NCBI RefSeq assembly: GCF_003111665.1
Contig: NZ_CP022188.1
Coordinates: 558,001-622,000 of the forward strand
Length of the DNA: 64,000 nt
Source of the DNA: Parazoarcus communis
GTDB taxonomy: Bacteria > Pseudomonadota > Gammaproteobacteria > Burkholderiales > Rhodocyclaceae
Direction of reading: 5' to 3'
Shown here piece by piece: positions 34,691 to 45,725 of the stretch. The first letter of the stretch is position 1, and every line of letters starts with the position of its first letter. Both the position numbers and the translations under genes were made by a program. The notes beneath the pieces are model-generated. The model did no database searches, had not been told where the DNA came from, and worked only from the letters and a program-made list of their open reading frames with translations.

Positions 34691-35950
34691 ATGCTGCATC
34701 GCCTGCCCTACTCCCTGCTGTGGTTGCTTGCCCTTCCCCTCGTCCTGCTCCGCCTGCTGTGGCGCGCGCGCAAGCAGCCCGCCTACCTCCGCCACGTGAG
34801 GGAACGCTTCGGCAGCTACGGCGTTCGCGCACCGGGCCCGACAATCTGGGTTCACGCGGTATCGGTCGGCGAAACACGGGCCGCCGAACCCTTGCTCCGC
34901 GCCCTGCTGGCACGCTGGCCCGAGCACACCATCGTGCTCACGCACATGACCCCGACCGGACGCGCAACCTCGAAGGCGCTGTTTGCAGACGAAGCCCGGG
35001 TGCTGCGCGTCTATCTGCCCTACGACCTCGGCTTCTTCGTTGGGCGCTTTCTGCGCCACTTTCATCCGGCCTTCGGCGTGATCATGGAAACCGAGCTTTG
35101 GCCCAACCTGCTTGCCGTCTGCCAGCAACGCAGGATTCCGGTGCTGCTCGCCAACGCCCGCCTGTCCCCCCGCTCTGCAAGTCGCTATGCCCGCTTCCCG
35201 TCACTGACCGGGCTCACCCTCGGCGCCCTGAGCGCCATCGGCGCCCAGACGGCCGCCGATGCGGCACGCCTGTCCGGGCTCGGCGCGCGCCGCGTCAGCA
35301 TTACCGGCAACATCAAGTTCGACATGACGCCGCCCGAGGAAGCCCCCGCGCTGGCCCACATCTTTCGCACCCGTTGCGGCACGCGGCCGATCCTGCTTGC
35401 CGCGAGCACCCGCGACGGTGAGGAGACCCTGTTGCTGAACGCCTTCGCCCGTCTCGCGCCGCCCGAGCTCCTGCTGGTGATCGTGCCTCGCCACCCGCAG
35501 CGCTTCGATGAGGTCGGCGCACTCGTGCAGTCGCGCGGTCTGAAGCTGCAGCGGCGCAGCGACAATGCCCCTGTGGACAGAGATACCCGGGTCTGGCTCG
35601 GTGACTCGATGGGCGAAATGTTTGCCTACTACACCGTTGCGGATGTCGCGCTGATCGGCGGCAGCTGGCTGCCCCTCGGCGGACAGAACCTCATCGAAGC
35701 CTGCGCGGTGGGCACGCCGGTGCTGGTCGGCCCGCATACCTTCAATTTCGAACAGGTTGCACAGCAGGCGATCGAACATGGTGGCGCAGCACGGCTGGAA
35801 ACGCTCGAGCAGGGCGTGCGCAACGCACTTGAGCTGATCGCCGATACCGACCGGCGCAACGAGATGTCACGGGCGGGGCTCGATTTTGCCGCCATCAACC
35901 GCGGCGCAACCGCGCGCACGGTAGACCTGCTGGCGGAAATAACGGCCTGA
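34691..35950 (+). CDS. waaA: 3-deoxy-D-manno-octulosonic acid (Kdo) transferase
   Basis: A 419-residue GT30 enzyme. The N-terminal membrane helix (LPYSLLWLLALPLVLLRLLW) is followed by HAVSVGETRAAEPLL and METELWPNLLA, both diagnostic of WaaA/KdtA, and later GGSWLPLGGQNLIEACAVGTPVL. It adds Kdo from CMP-Kdo to lipid IV-A during lipopolysaccharide assembly at the inner membrane. The frame is open upstream; ATG 34691 starts directly at the family's usual N-terminus (MLHRLPYSLLW). Divergent from the epimerase operon. Confidence 0.95.
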   Translation: MLHRLPYSLLWLLALPLVLLRLLWRARKQPAYLRHVRERFGSYGVRAPGPTIWVHAVSVGETRAAEPLLRALLARWPEHTIVLTHMTPTGRATSKALFADEARVLRVYLPYDLGFFVGRFLRHFHPAFGVIMETELWPNLLAVCQQRRIPVLLANARLSPRSASRYARFPSLTGLTLGALSAIGAQTAADAARLSGLGARRVSITGNIKFDMTPPEEAPALAHIFRTRCGTRPILLAASTRDGEETLLLNAFARLAPPELLLVIVPRHPQRFDEVGALVQSRGLKLQRRSDNAPVDRDTRVWLGDSMGEMFAYYTVADVALIGGSWLPLGGQNLIEACAVGTPVLVGPHTFNFEQVAQQAIEHGGAARLETLEQGVRNALELIADTDRRNEMSRAGLDFAAINRGATARTVDLLAEITA

Positions 35951-35985
35951 GTCGCCGCCCTGCAGGAAAGGCAGGCGGGCAGGAC

Positions 35986-35989
<4 letters not shown>
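35947..35989. terminator. Long hairpin spanning both convergent stop codons
   Basis: CTGAGTC and GACTCAG form the outer stem, and a CCGCCCTGC / GCAGGCGG inner stem (one bulge) follows, with a small purine-rich loop. The stem contains the TGA stop of waaA and the TGA stop of the convergent pilR-like gene. A bidirectional terminator is likely, although no T-run is present. Confidence 0.55.
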
Positions 35990-37346
<1,357 letters not shown>

Positions 37347-37350
<4 letters not shown>

Positions 37351-38903
37351 GGACAACTCCGTCCGGTCAGCACGAAATGCGCGCCAGTGGAGTCCGACAC
37401 GAGCTCCAGTATGGCGTCGTTGGCGTCGGCAAGCTCGCGGGCAATATACAGCCCGAGGCCGGTACCTTTGGCGTGCGTGGTGAAGAAGGGCTCGAACAGG
37501 TGGGCACGGGTGTTCTTGTCCAGCCCCGGTCCGTCATCCTGCACATGCAAGCGTACACAGTCGTCGGCGCCCACGTCTGCGCGGATGCGCACCGAGCCCG
37601 GCTGGGCAGAGCAGTAACGGCGAGCGTTGCCCAGCAGGTTGTCGAGAATCTGGTGCAGGTGCGCGCGATCGATTGCGAGCGTGAGCTCAGGGTCGATCTC
37701 GACGCTGAAAATCGCGCGTTCGGCCCCGTCGCGCAGACCCTGCGCATCGACCACCTCGGTCACGAACCGGGCAAGTGGCAGCGCCTCGGGCTGCGCCTGC
37801 TGACGACGCCCGAGGGCGAGCACGTCGCGGATCATGCGCTCGATGCGCTGCGCGTTGTCGTTGATGATGCGCGCCAGCCGGCCCTGCATGTCGGCCCGCT
37901 TCTCCTCCTGAAGCAGCTCTGCCGCCTGGGTGACGGCCGACAGCGGATTGCGGATCTCATGCGCCATGCTGGCCGTCAGCCGCCCCAGCGCCGCAAGCTT
38001 GAGTTGCTGCATCTGGCGCTGGATATCCTCGAAGTCAGTCAGGTAGATCAGGACATCGCCCCCGGTTGCCGCTTCGGAATCCGCTTCCATCACGCGACAG
38101 CGCAGCAGCCTGCGTGCAGGCCCGAGCCGCATCAGACGCCCGTCGGCACCGCCACACTGCGCGCGGCAGTCGCCGAACGCGGGGTCGATGTCGGCCAGGG
38201 CCAGTCCATCCATGCTCTGCAAGCCCAGCAGGGCAGCCGCCTGAGGATTGGCCTGGCGGACGAAACCGTCGGGCCCGAGCACGATCACGCCATCGCGCAT
38301 GTCGCGGATGATGCGTTCATTGACCGCCTGCTGCTTGACCAGCTCCTTGCCACGTCTTTCGGCAAGCGAAGCGTTGTTCTTGGCCCGCAGCGCAAGCAGG
38401 CGCGCCACCAGCGCGATACCGAAGAACGCGATGCAGGTGATGCCGACCTGCAGAAAATCGCCCGGCGTGCCGTCGGCGATGAAACGCCAGCCATTCTCGG
38501 TGAGCACGGCCAGCGTCGTCAGCGCCGCAAGAAAGAGCACCATGCGCCCTTCGGCCACCAGCCCCGCACCTGCGAGCACGATCATCATCAGCACCGGCAT
38601 GCCGCTGCGGAATCCGCCACTGGACCACATGAACGCCGTCAGCATGAACACGTCGATGACGACCTGCAGCGTCACCAGACGGTCGAAACCCATGCGTCGT
38701 GCAGCATCGGGGAAGCCGAGGGTCAGAACGGCCCCGAGATAGCAGATCGCGGTGACGAGAAAGATGGTCGGGTGTTCGCTGCCCAGATTGAGCTCACGTC
38801 CGCCCACCAGGAAGATGCCGGCGATGATGAGCCGGAACAGGTTGAAAAAGCGCAGCGACTGCAGTCGCGCAGGGTCGACGCCGGACAGCACGGACTCACC
38901 CAA
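37347..38903 (-). CDS. pilS: PilS-like sensor histidine kinase
   Basis: A 518-residue kinase with about six N-terminal membrane helices (residues 20-175), a PAS-like linker (NERIIRDMRDGVIVLGPDG), H-box SMAHEIRNPLSA, N-box DNLLGNARRY, DDGPGLD and GTGLGLYIA. The architecture and N-terminus fit PilS, the partner of PilR. The start is TTG with GGGGAG 7 nt upstream; the preceding small gene ends 2 nt before it. It phosphorylates the coupled response regulator. Confidence 0.9.
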
Positions 38904-38905
38904 GC

Positions 38906-39142
38906 CTATTCTCCCCGGCCGGCATTACCCAGACGGCGGTGCCCTTCGCTGCAGTAAAAACCGCTTTCGTCGCGAACGCCTTCGCTCTCAGGGACATGCA
39001 CGCCGCAATGCGCGCAGGCCAGCACCCGCTCGGGCTCGTTCAGGCGCGGCTCGCGCCCAGCGCCACGCCGCGGTCGCTTGAGGGCACGACGCACCCACCA
39101 GATACCACCCAGTACCAGCAGAAAGATCAGCAGATTGCGCAC
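38906..39142 (-). CDS. PP0621-like small membrane-anchored zinc-ribbon protein
   Basis: A 78-residue protein with a single N-terminal membrane helix (LLIFLLVLGGIWWVRRAL), a basic linker and a Cys4/His-type ribbon (CAHCGVHVPESEGV..YCSEGHRR). It matches the small PP0621-like proteins often encoded directly upstream of pilS-pilR in Beta- and Gammaproteobacteria. GTG start; no clear ribosome-binding site. Role unknown; co-transcription with the two-component system is likely (2 nt gap). Confidence 0.8.
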   Translation of the reverse strand: MRNLLIFLLVLGGIWWVRRALKRPRRGAGREPRLNEPERVLACAHCGVHVPESEGVRDESGFYCSEGHRRLGNAGRGE

Positions 39143-39280
39143 GATGGAAAGCCGGCCGCGAGAGAAAATAAGACCGCAAGTTTACCACGCAGGACGGCAG
39201 CAACGCCGCCACCCGCGGGGCCTGCCGCCGGCGGCCGAGGCGCACCGAAGGGCAGGCGAAGCGGATTGGCGAGCCTGACG

Positions 39281-40441
39281 TCAGCGCAGCGTCTGCAGAC
39301 GCTCGCAGGCCGCAGCGAGCGTGTTTTCGTTCTTGGCAAAGCAGAAGCGGATCACGCCTTCGTCACGACCGTCGGCAAAGAATGCGGACACCGGGATCGC
39401 GGCCACCCCCGCCTCACGCGTCAGCCAGTCGCAGAACGCCGTATCGGGCTGATCCGAAATCGCGCCGTAGCGGGCAAGCTGAAAATAGGTGCCGCCCGAT
39501 GGCAGGAGCTCGAAGCGGGCGCCGGCAAGCCCGGCACGAAAATAATCGCGCTTGGCCTGATAGAAGGCCGACAGCTGCAGATGCCGGCTGGCATCCGCCA
39601 TGTAGTCCGCGAGCGCAAGCTGCACCGGGGTGTTTACGGTAAACACGTTGAACTGGTGAACCTTGCGGAACTCCGCCATCAGTTCGCGCGGCGCCACCAC
39701 GTACCCCACCTTCCAGCCGGTGATGTGATAGGTCTTGCCGAAGCTCGACACGACGATGCTGCGTGCAGCCAGCTCCGGATGCGCGGCGCAGCTCTGATGC
39801 GCCGCGCCATCGAACACGATGTGCTCGTACACCTCGTCCGACACCACCACGATGCCGGTGTTGCGGGTGAGCGCTGCAAGCTGGGCGAGATCGTCCGCGG
39901 ACCACACGGTCGCGGTCGGGTTGTGTGGCGAGTTGATCATGATCATCCGCGTCCGCGGCCCGATCGCTGCTGCGACTGCAGCCCAGTCGGGACGGTAATC
40001 CGGTGCCCGCAACTGCATGCGGACGACCTTGCCACCGGCCAGCTCGATCGCCGGCCCGTAGGAGTCGTACACCGGCTCGAACACAATCACTTCATCACCG
40101 GCATGAACCAGCGCACTGACCGCGGTGAACAAGGCCTGCGTGGCGCCGGCGGTCACCGTGACCTCATGCTCAACATCGTAGCGCGTTCCGTACAGCGACT
40201 CGACCTTGCGTACGATGGCTTCGCGCAGGGGCAGACAGCCCGCCATCGGGGCATATTGATTGAAGCCCGCCCTCATCCAGTGGGCGACACGCTCGAACAG
40301 CACGTCCTCCGCATTGAAGTCAGGAAAGCCCTGTGACAGGTTGATTGCACCGCACTCCTGCGCAAGCCGGGACATGACGGTGAAGATGGTAGTGCCGACA
40401 GTCGGCAGGCGCGATTCGATCGGTGCGGGAAAATGCGGCAT
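39281..40441 (-). CDS. PLP-dependent methionine-type aminotransferase (YbdL-like)
   Basis: A 386-residue fold-type I aminotransferase with NSPHNPTATVW, VVVSDEVYEHI and the PLP lysine in SSFGKTYHITGWKVGY. The N-terminus (LSQGFPDFNAEDVLFE) is typical of YbdL/MtnE-like methionine aminotransferases and kynurenine aminotransferase-like enzymes. The frame is open far upstream, but ATG 40441 with AGGA 6 nt upstream fits the family length. It is divergent from mtnA, which supports a link to methionine or methylthio salvage, though not proof. Confidence 0.88.
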   Translation of the reverse strand: MPHFPAPIESRLPTVGTTIFTVMSRLAQECGAINLSQGFPDFNAEDVLFERVAHWMRAGFNQYAPMAGCLPLREAIVRKVESLYGTRYDVEHEVTVTAGATQALFTAVSALVHAGDEVIVFEPVYDSYGPAIELAGGKVVRMQLRAPDYRPDWAAVAAAIGPRTRMIMINSPHNPTATVWSADDLAQLAALTRNTGIVVVSDEVYEHIVFDGAAHQSCAAHPELAARSIVVSSFGKTYHITGWKVGYVVAPRELMAEFRKVHQFNVFTVNTPVQLALADYMADASRHLQLSAFYQAKRDYFRAGLAGARFELLPSGGTYFQLARYGAISDQPDTAFCDWLTREAGVAAIPVSAFFADGRDEGVIRFCFAKNENTLAAACERLQTLR

Positions 40442-40659
40442 GGGAATCCTGGCGGATCGGCAATGGCTGGGATTTGCATTTTCGCAGAGTCGCGCCCGAT
40501 CGCAAGCGCCGCGCCACCGGGCATTCGGACTTGCGGACAGACCCGAGGACTGGCACATTCCAAGGCTTAACTTGCCCCAGAGAGCAGGAGACAGGACCGT
40601 AGCAGGCCTGCGGCGACGCACTTTGCCGCCCGCACCCGAGCCCGGTCCGGATCCACACC

Positions 40660-41730
40660 ATGTTCGTACAACCCGTTCCGACGCTGTGCCGCGATGGCGA
40701 CAGCCTGCTGATACTCGACCAGACTGCGCTGCCATGGCGGCGTGAGCAGTGTCGCCTGAATACCCTCGACGAGGTGGCGCACGCCATCCGGACCATGCAG
40801 GTTCGCGGCGCGCCGCTGATTGGTGCCACGGCTGCAATGGGGGTTGCGCTCGCCCTCACCCGCGCGGGCGCTGAAGACGAACAGCTCGAACACGCCCTGA
40901 CACTGCTCGCCGCCACACGCCCGACCGCGGTCAATCTGCACTGGGCGCTGAACCGTATGGCCGGCATTCTGCGTCCGCTGCCGGCGGCCCGACGCACTGC
41001 CACGGCGTGGGACGCCGCCGCTGCGATCTGCGCCGACGACGCCGCGACATGCGACGCCATCGGCCGTCACGGCCTCGCCCTGCTGCGCGGGCTTCCCGCC
41101 CGTAGCGGTCGCCCCTTGCGTGTGATGACCCACTGCAACGCCGGCTGGCTGGCCACACTCGGCGCAGGCACGGCGCTCGCCCCCGTCTACGCAGCCCAGG
41201 CCGCCGGGGTCGACATCGAAGTCATCGCCAGCGAAACCCGTCCGCGCAACCAGGGCCTGCTCACCGCCTGGGAACTACGCGAAGCCGATGTACCGCACAT
41301 GCTGATCGCCGACAACGCCGCCGGCCACCTGCTGATGCATGGCGAGGCGGACGTGGTGATCACCGGGGCCGACCGCATTGCCGCCAACGGCGACAGTGCG
41401 AACAAGATCGGCACCCTGCTCAAGGCGCTTGCCGCGCGGGCCGCTGGCATTCCCTTTTACATTGCCGCGCCCTATTCGACGCTCGATTTCGCCAGCCCCG
41501 ACGGGGCCGCGATTCCGATCGAGGATCGCGGGGCCGACGAGGTCTGCTCGTCCATTGGTGTCGACGCACGCGACGAAGCCATCTCGCTGCGCATCGCGCC
41601 CGCCGGCACGCGTGCGGCCAACCCCGCTTTCGACGTCACGCCGGCCGGCCTGATCACCGGCATCATCACTGAACGCGGCGTGATCGCACCCGAGGCCCTG
41701 AGCAGCACCTACTCGGGGAGCCACGAATGA
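40660..41730 (+). CDS. mtnA: Methylthioribose-1-phosphate isomerase
   Basis: A 356-residue protein of the eIF2B-alpha-like isomerase family with MQVRGAPLIGATAAMG, MTHCNAGWLATLG (catalytic Cys) and TGADRIAANGDSANKIGT (catalytic Asp). It converts 5-methylthioribose-1-phosphate to methylthioribulose-1-phosphate. The class II aldolase gene follows with a 4-nt ATGA overlap, so the two are translationally coupled. No mtnC, mtnD or mtnK is visible here. Confidence 0.94.
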   Translation: MFVQPVPTLCRDGDSLLILDQTALPWRREQCRLNTLDEVAHAIRTMQVRGAPLIGATAAMGVALALTRAGAEDEQLEHALTLLAATRPTAVNLHWALNRMAGILRPLPAARRTATAWDAAAAICADDAATCDAIGRHGLALLRGLPARSGRPLRVMTHCNAGWLATLGAGTALAPVYAAQAAGVDIEVIASETRPRNQGLLTAWELREADVPHMLIADNAAGHLLMHGEADVVITGADRIAANGDSANKIGTLLKALAARAAGIPFYIAAPYSTLDFASPDGAAIPIEDRGADEVCSSIGVDARDEAISLRIAPAGTRAANPAFDVTPAGLITGIITERGVIAPEALSSTYSGSHE

Positions 41731-42386
41731 GCATCACCGAAGAAGGTCTGCGCGAGGAGCTGTTCGCCACTGCGCTGGAAATGGGGCGCAGCGGCCTCAA
41801 CGTCGGCACCTCGGGCAATGCCAGCGTGCGCTGGGGCACGGGTCTGCTGATCACACCCAGCGGCATCGCCGCGAGTGCCTGCACTCCGGCCGACATGGTG
41901 GTACTCGGCGCCGACGGCAGCGCCAAGGGCTCACTGGCACCGTCGTCCGAGTGGCAACTGCATCGTGACATCTACGCGGCCTGCCCCGGCGCGGGCGCGA
42001 TTCTTCATGCCCACTCCCCCTTTGCCACCGCGCTCGCGTGCCAGCGCAGGCACATCCCGCCCTTCCATTACATGATTGCCCGCTTCGGCGGCACCGACGT
42101 GCGTTGTGCCCCTTATGCCACTTTCGGCACCCAGGCCCTGTCGGATGCTGCCGTCGCCGCACTCGTCGACCGCAGCGCCTGTCTGCTCGCGAACCACGGC
42201 ATGGTGGTGTTCGGGCGCGATCTCGCGCACGCACTCGCTCAGGCCATCGAGTTCGAAACCCTGTGCGAACAGTACTGGCGCAGCCTGCAACTCGGTGACC
42301 CGGTCCTGCTCTCGGCCGCCGAAATGGCAGAGGTCATCGAACGCTTCCGCTGGTACGGCCGCCCCCGCGATGCCAGCGCATCGTGA
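41727..42386 (+). CDS. Class II aldolase (Ald2/MtnB-like)
   Basis: A 219-residue class II aldolase/adducin-fold protein with GTSGNASVRW (phosphate loop), SSEWQLHRDIY (acidic residue), HAHSPFATALA (metal His pair) and ANHGMVVFGRDL (third His). It could be MtnB dehydratase or the Ald2 aldolase of the DHAP shunt, which cleaves methylthioribulose-1-phosphate to DHAP and methylthioacetaldehyde. The absence of mtnC/mtnD neighbours and the direct coupling to mtnA favour Ald2, but sequence alone cannot decide. Confidence 0.85.
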   Translation: MSITEEGLREELFATALEMGRSGLNVGTSGNASVRWGTGLLITPSGIAASACTPADMVVLGADGSAKGSLAPSSEWQLHRDIYAACPGAGAILHAHSPFATALACQRRHIPPFHYMIARFGGTDVRCAPYATFGTQALSDAAVAALVDRSACLLANHGMVVFGRDLAHALAQAIEFETLCEQYWRSLQLGDPVLLSAAEMAEVIERFRWYGRPRDASAS

Positions 42387-42432
42387 GCACCTCCGACACG
42401 CCAGCCCCGCTCATGACGACGCTCCCTTCGGC

Positions 42433-44823
42433 ATGAACCGGCCGCCACTGCTGCCACTGGCGGGCACACTGCTCCGCCTCTCTCTGCCGCTGATCGTCTT
42501 TGCCGCCATCTGGGGCGGACTGGGCAAGCTCGAGCAGCAGGCCCGCGAAGGGGAGGAGCGACAGAACATCTCCGTCTTCCAGCGCACCGCCGCGCAACAG
42601 GTCGAGCGCCTGCGCAGCGAGCTCGGGAGCACACGCATCGAACGTGGCGCAGACCCGCGCAAGCTGGTGGCCCGGGTACTGGACAACCGGCGCGATGCGC
42701 GCGATGTCAGTCTCGAAATCATCGAGCTTGGTCACGGTCAGCCCAAACTGATCTATCAGGACCCCGACCTGCGCCCGAACACCATGATGTATGTCGAACA
42801 GCTCATGGTCGGGCAACAGCGCTGGCTCGTCGAAGTCTCCCCTCTGCCCGGCCACTACCTGCTGAACCCAAGCCAGTCGGTCGAAACCCTGCGCTGGGGT
42901 GCCCCGCTGATCGGACTCCTCGGCGCCCTGCTGGTTGCGCTGCTGCAGTCGCGCGGGCGCAGCGTCAAGCGCCAGGTGCTGCGCCAGACCAGTGCGCTCG
43001 AGCACATGAATCACCAGCTCGAACGCAGCAACAGTGCCCTGCAGGCGGAGATCGCACGCAGCACCGAAGCCGAGCGCAGCCTGCGCAACACGACCACGCT
43101 ACAGCGTGCCATCCTCGACGGCTCGGAATACGCGATCGTATCGACCGACACCAATGGCCTGATCGAACTCTTCAATCCGGCAGCCGAACGCATCTTTGGC
43201 TGGCGCGCCGACGAGCTCGTCGGCCGGGCCACTCCGCTGCTGTTCTGCCCGGAAGACGAACTCGCCCGTCTGGAAACCCGCGACGGCCCCGGATTCTTCG
43301 CGATGATTGGCCAGGCCCGCGCCGGCCATGCAGCAGAACCCCGCGAAATGACCCTGCGCCGCAAGGACGGCCACGAGTTTCCGGCCAGCCTCTCGGTGTC
43401 GCCACTCCACGGTCCGGATGGCGCAATTCGCGGCTATCTGGGCATCGCCTCCGACATTGGCCGGCAGAAAGCGGCCGAATCCCGCATCCGCTTTCTCGCC
43501 CATTACGACGCTCTGACCGAACTGCCCAACCGCAACTATCTCGGTCAGCGTCTGGCCGAGGCGCAGGAGCAATGCCGTCGCCGCGGCGAGCCGCTGGCGC
43601 TGCTCTTTCTCGATCTGGACCGCTTCAAGTACGTCAATGACTCGCTCGGCCACCACGCGGGCGACCTGCTGCTGCAGGCGGTATCAAGACGCTTCATGAC
43701 CTGTGTCCGGGCAGAGGACACGGTGGCGCGCACCGGGGGTGACGAATTCGTGATCCTGCTGCCTTCACTGCCAGACCGCAGCCGCGCCATCGAAGTGGCA
43801 GAGCGCGTCCTGGCCGCATTGCGCGAACCCTTCGACATCCGCAGCCAGCGCCTGACGATCTCGCCCAGCATCGGCATCGCCCTTTATCCGGAAGACGGCG
43901 ACGACGCCGAAACACTGATCAAGCACGCCGACGCCGCCATGTATCAGGCCAAGGCGGCCGGACGTAACGCCTATCGCTTCTACGACAGCCAGTATTCCCG
44001 CGAGGTATCCGATCGACTGGTACTTGAGAATGAACTGCGCCTCGCGCTCGAGCACAAGCAGTTCACCCTCCATTACCAGCCGCAACTCGATGTCCACAGT
44101 GGCGAGATCACCGGGATCGAGGCGCTACTGCGCTGGCAGCATCCGCAACAGGGCCTGGTGCCGCCCGATCGTTTCATTCCGATTGCAGAAGACTGCGGCC
44201 TGATCGTTCCGATTGGCGACTGGGTGCTGCGCGCCGCCTGCGCGCAGGCACATGCCTGGCGCGTCGCCGGCCTGCTCGATGCGCCGATGGCGGTCAATCT
44301 GTCGGCACGCCAGTTCGACCAGCCCGATTTGCCCGAGCAGATCGCCAGCGTGCTGGAGGCGACCGGACTGCCTGCCTCCCGCCTGGAGCTGGAACTGACC
44401 GAGAGCCTCGTGATGCGCGAACCCGAGCGCAGTTCGGACACGCTGAGCCGGTGCAAGGCGCTCGGACTGACGATTGCGATCGACGATTTCGGCACCGGCT
44501 ACTCCAGCCTCGCCTATCTGCGGCGCTTCCCCATCGACCGCCTGAAGATCGACCGCTCCTTCATCAAGGACATCGTCGACGAACCGGACGACGCCGCCAT
44601 TGCACAAGCCATCATCGCGATGGCACACAGTCTGAGGCTGGACGTCGTTGCCGAAGGCGTGGAAAGCGAAGCGCAACTGCGCCTGCTGCGCCAGTGGCAG
44701 TGCGGCATCTATCAGGGTTTTCTTTCGAGCCGTCCCTTGCCGGGAGACGCTCTCACGGCACTGCTGCGCGGCATGAAAGCCGTCGGGGTCGCCGAACTCG
44801 CGCCGCCACCGCTGCAGCACTGA
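42433..44823 (+). CDS. Membrane PAS-GGDEF-EAL c-di-GMP protein
   Basis: A 796-residue protein with two membrane helices bounding a periplasmic sensor segment (LPLAGTLLRLSLPLIVFAAIW at the N-terminus; LIGLLGALLVALLQSR at about 160), then a coiled coil, PAS/PAC (about 220-350), GGDEF domain with intact GGDEF (RTGGDEFVIL) and EAL domain with EALLRW, ELTESLVM, IDDFGTGYSS and EGVE. Both catalytic sites look intact, so it may be bifunctional or a GTP-stimulated phosphodiesterase. ATG 42433 puts a membrane helix at the N-terminus; longer forms overlap the aldolase. Confidence 0.9.
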   Translation: MNRPPLLPLAGTLLRLSLPLIVFAAIWGGLGKLEQQAREGEERQNISVFQRTAAQQVERLRSELGSTRIERGADPRKLVARVLDNRRDARDVSLEIIELGHGQPKLIYQDPDLRPNTMMYVEQLMVGQQRWLVEVSPLPGHYLLNPSQSVETLRWGAPLIGLLGALLVALLQSRGRSVKRQVLRQTSALEHMNHQLERSNSALQAEIARSTEAERSLRNTTTLQRAILDGSEYAIVSTDTNGLIELFNPAAERIFGWRADELVGRATPLLFCPEDELARLETRDGPGFFAMIGQARAGHAAEPREMTLRRKDGHEFPASLSVSPLHGPDGAIRGYLGIASDIGRQKAAESRIRFLAHYDALTELPNRNYLGQRLAEAQEQCRRRGEPLALLFLDLDRFKYVNDSLGHHAGDLLLQAVSRRFMTCVRAEDTVARTGGDEFVILLPSLPDRSRAIEVAERVLAALREPFDIRSQRLTISPSIGIALYPEDGDDAETLIKHADAAMYQAKAAGRNAYRFYDSQYSREVSDRLVLENELRLALEHKQFTLHYQPQLDVHSGEITGIEALLRWQHPQQGLVPPDRFIPIAEDCGLIVPIGDWVLRAACAQAHAWRVAGLLDAPMAVNLSARQFDQPDLPEQIASVLEATGLPASRLELELTESLVMREPERSSDTLSRCKALGLTIAIDDFGTGYSSLAYLRRFPIDRLKIDRSFIKDIVDEPDDAAIAQAIIAMAHSLRLDVVAEGVESEAQLRLLRQWQCGIYQGFLSSRPLPGDALTALLRGMKAVGVAELAPPPLQH

Positions 44824-44843
44824 CGGCGACCACCGGGGCCGGA

Positions 44844-45725
44844 TCAGGCTGCAGCCGTTCCGCTCATGCTCTCGAGCACGCGCAACAGGCTTGAAGTGTC
44901 GTCATGACCCAAGCCAGAAGCCATCAGGGCGTTGAGCTGCTGCCAGACCTGAGCGGCAATCGGCAAGGGGACGCCCAAGGCACAGGCCTCCTGCATCAGG
45001 ATGCCGAAATCCTTGTGATGCAGGCGCGCCTCGACACCGGCGGAAAAATCACGACTCACCATGCGCGCCCCCATTACTTCGAGCACCCGCGACGCGGCAG
45101 ACCCACCCATCAGCGCCTGACGCACCGCTGCCAGGTCGACACCATGTGCCTGCGCCAGATGCATGGCCTCTGCGCCGGCCTGGATCGCCGCCACCATGAT
45201 CATCTGGTTGCAGGCCTTGGCCACCTGTCCTGCGCCAGCCGGCCCCACATGCACGATGCGCTTGCCGAGGACCTCAAGCACCGGGCGCACCCGCGCCAGC
45301 GTCTCAGCCTCACCACCGGCCATGATGGCCAGCGTGGCATCGATCGCGCCCTGCGCGCCGCCCGACACGGGCGCATCGAGCCAGCCCACGCCACGGCCGG
45401 CATGGTGCGCAGCAAGCCTGCGCGCGCAACCCGGCGCAATCGTGCTCATGTCCACATGCACCGAGCCCGCGGCAAGCCCCTTAGCCAGGCCCTGCTCGCC
45501 GTACACCAGCGCCTCGACATCGGCACTGCCGGTGACGATGCTGATGACGACCTCGCTGCGCGCCGCCAGCTCCGCAGGCGTGGCGCAGGCGAGCGCGCCC
45601 GCTGCGACCACGTCGGTGGCGGCCTCCGGGCGCCGTGCCCACACCGCCAGCTCATGCCCGGCACCCAGCAGATGACGGGCCATCGGCGCGCCCATCGCGC
45701 CGAGGCCGATGAAACCAAGCCTCAT
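44844..45725 (-). CDS. 3-hydroxyisobutyrate/tartronate-semialdehyde dehydrogenase family (second of tandem pair)
   Basis: A 293-residue beta-hydroxyacid dehydrogenase with GFIGLGAMGAPMA (NAD(P) fold), DAPVSGGAQGA (substrate loop) and GAGQVAKACNQM (catalytic Lys). It is a clear paralogue of the upstream gene, same length, with ATGA coupling. Substrate could be 3-hydroxyisobutyrate, tartronate semialdehyde or 2-hydroxymethylglutarate; no neighbour decides. GC and codon style match the surroundings. Confidence 0.87.
   Translation of the reverse strand: MRLGFIGLGAMGAPMARHLLGAGHELAVWARRPEAATDVVAAGALACATPAELAARSEVVISIVTGSADVEALVYGEQGLAKGLAAGSVHVDMSTIAPGCARRLAAHHAGRGVGWLDAPVSGGAQGAIDATLAIMAGGEAETLARVRPVLEVLGKRIVHVGPAGAGQVAKACNQMIMVAAIQAGAEAMHLAQAHGVDLAAVRQALMGGSAASRVLEVMGARMVSRDFSAGVEARLHHKDFGILMQEACALGVPLPIAAQVWQQLNALMASGLGHDDTSSLLRVLESMSGTAAA

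Noticed and set aside
37377..38957. A 526-codon plus-strand open frame over pilS
   Set aside because: Antisense shadow of a clear histidine kinase gene; no domain or ribosome-binding site supports it.
40442..40659. A possible SAM-type riboswitch between the aminotransferase and mtnA
   Set aside because: Only the short palindrome GCAGGCCTGC (40602-40611) was seen. No SAM riboswitch core or pairing pattern could be drawn.
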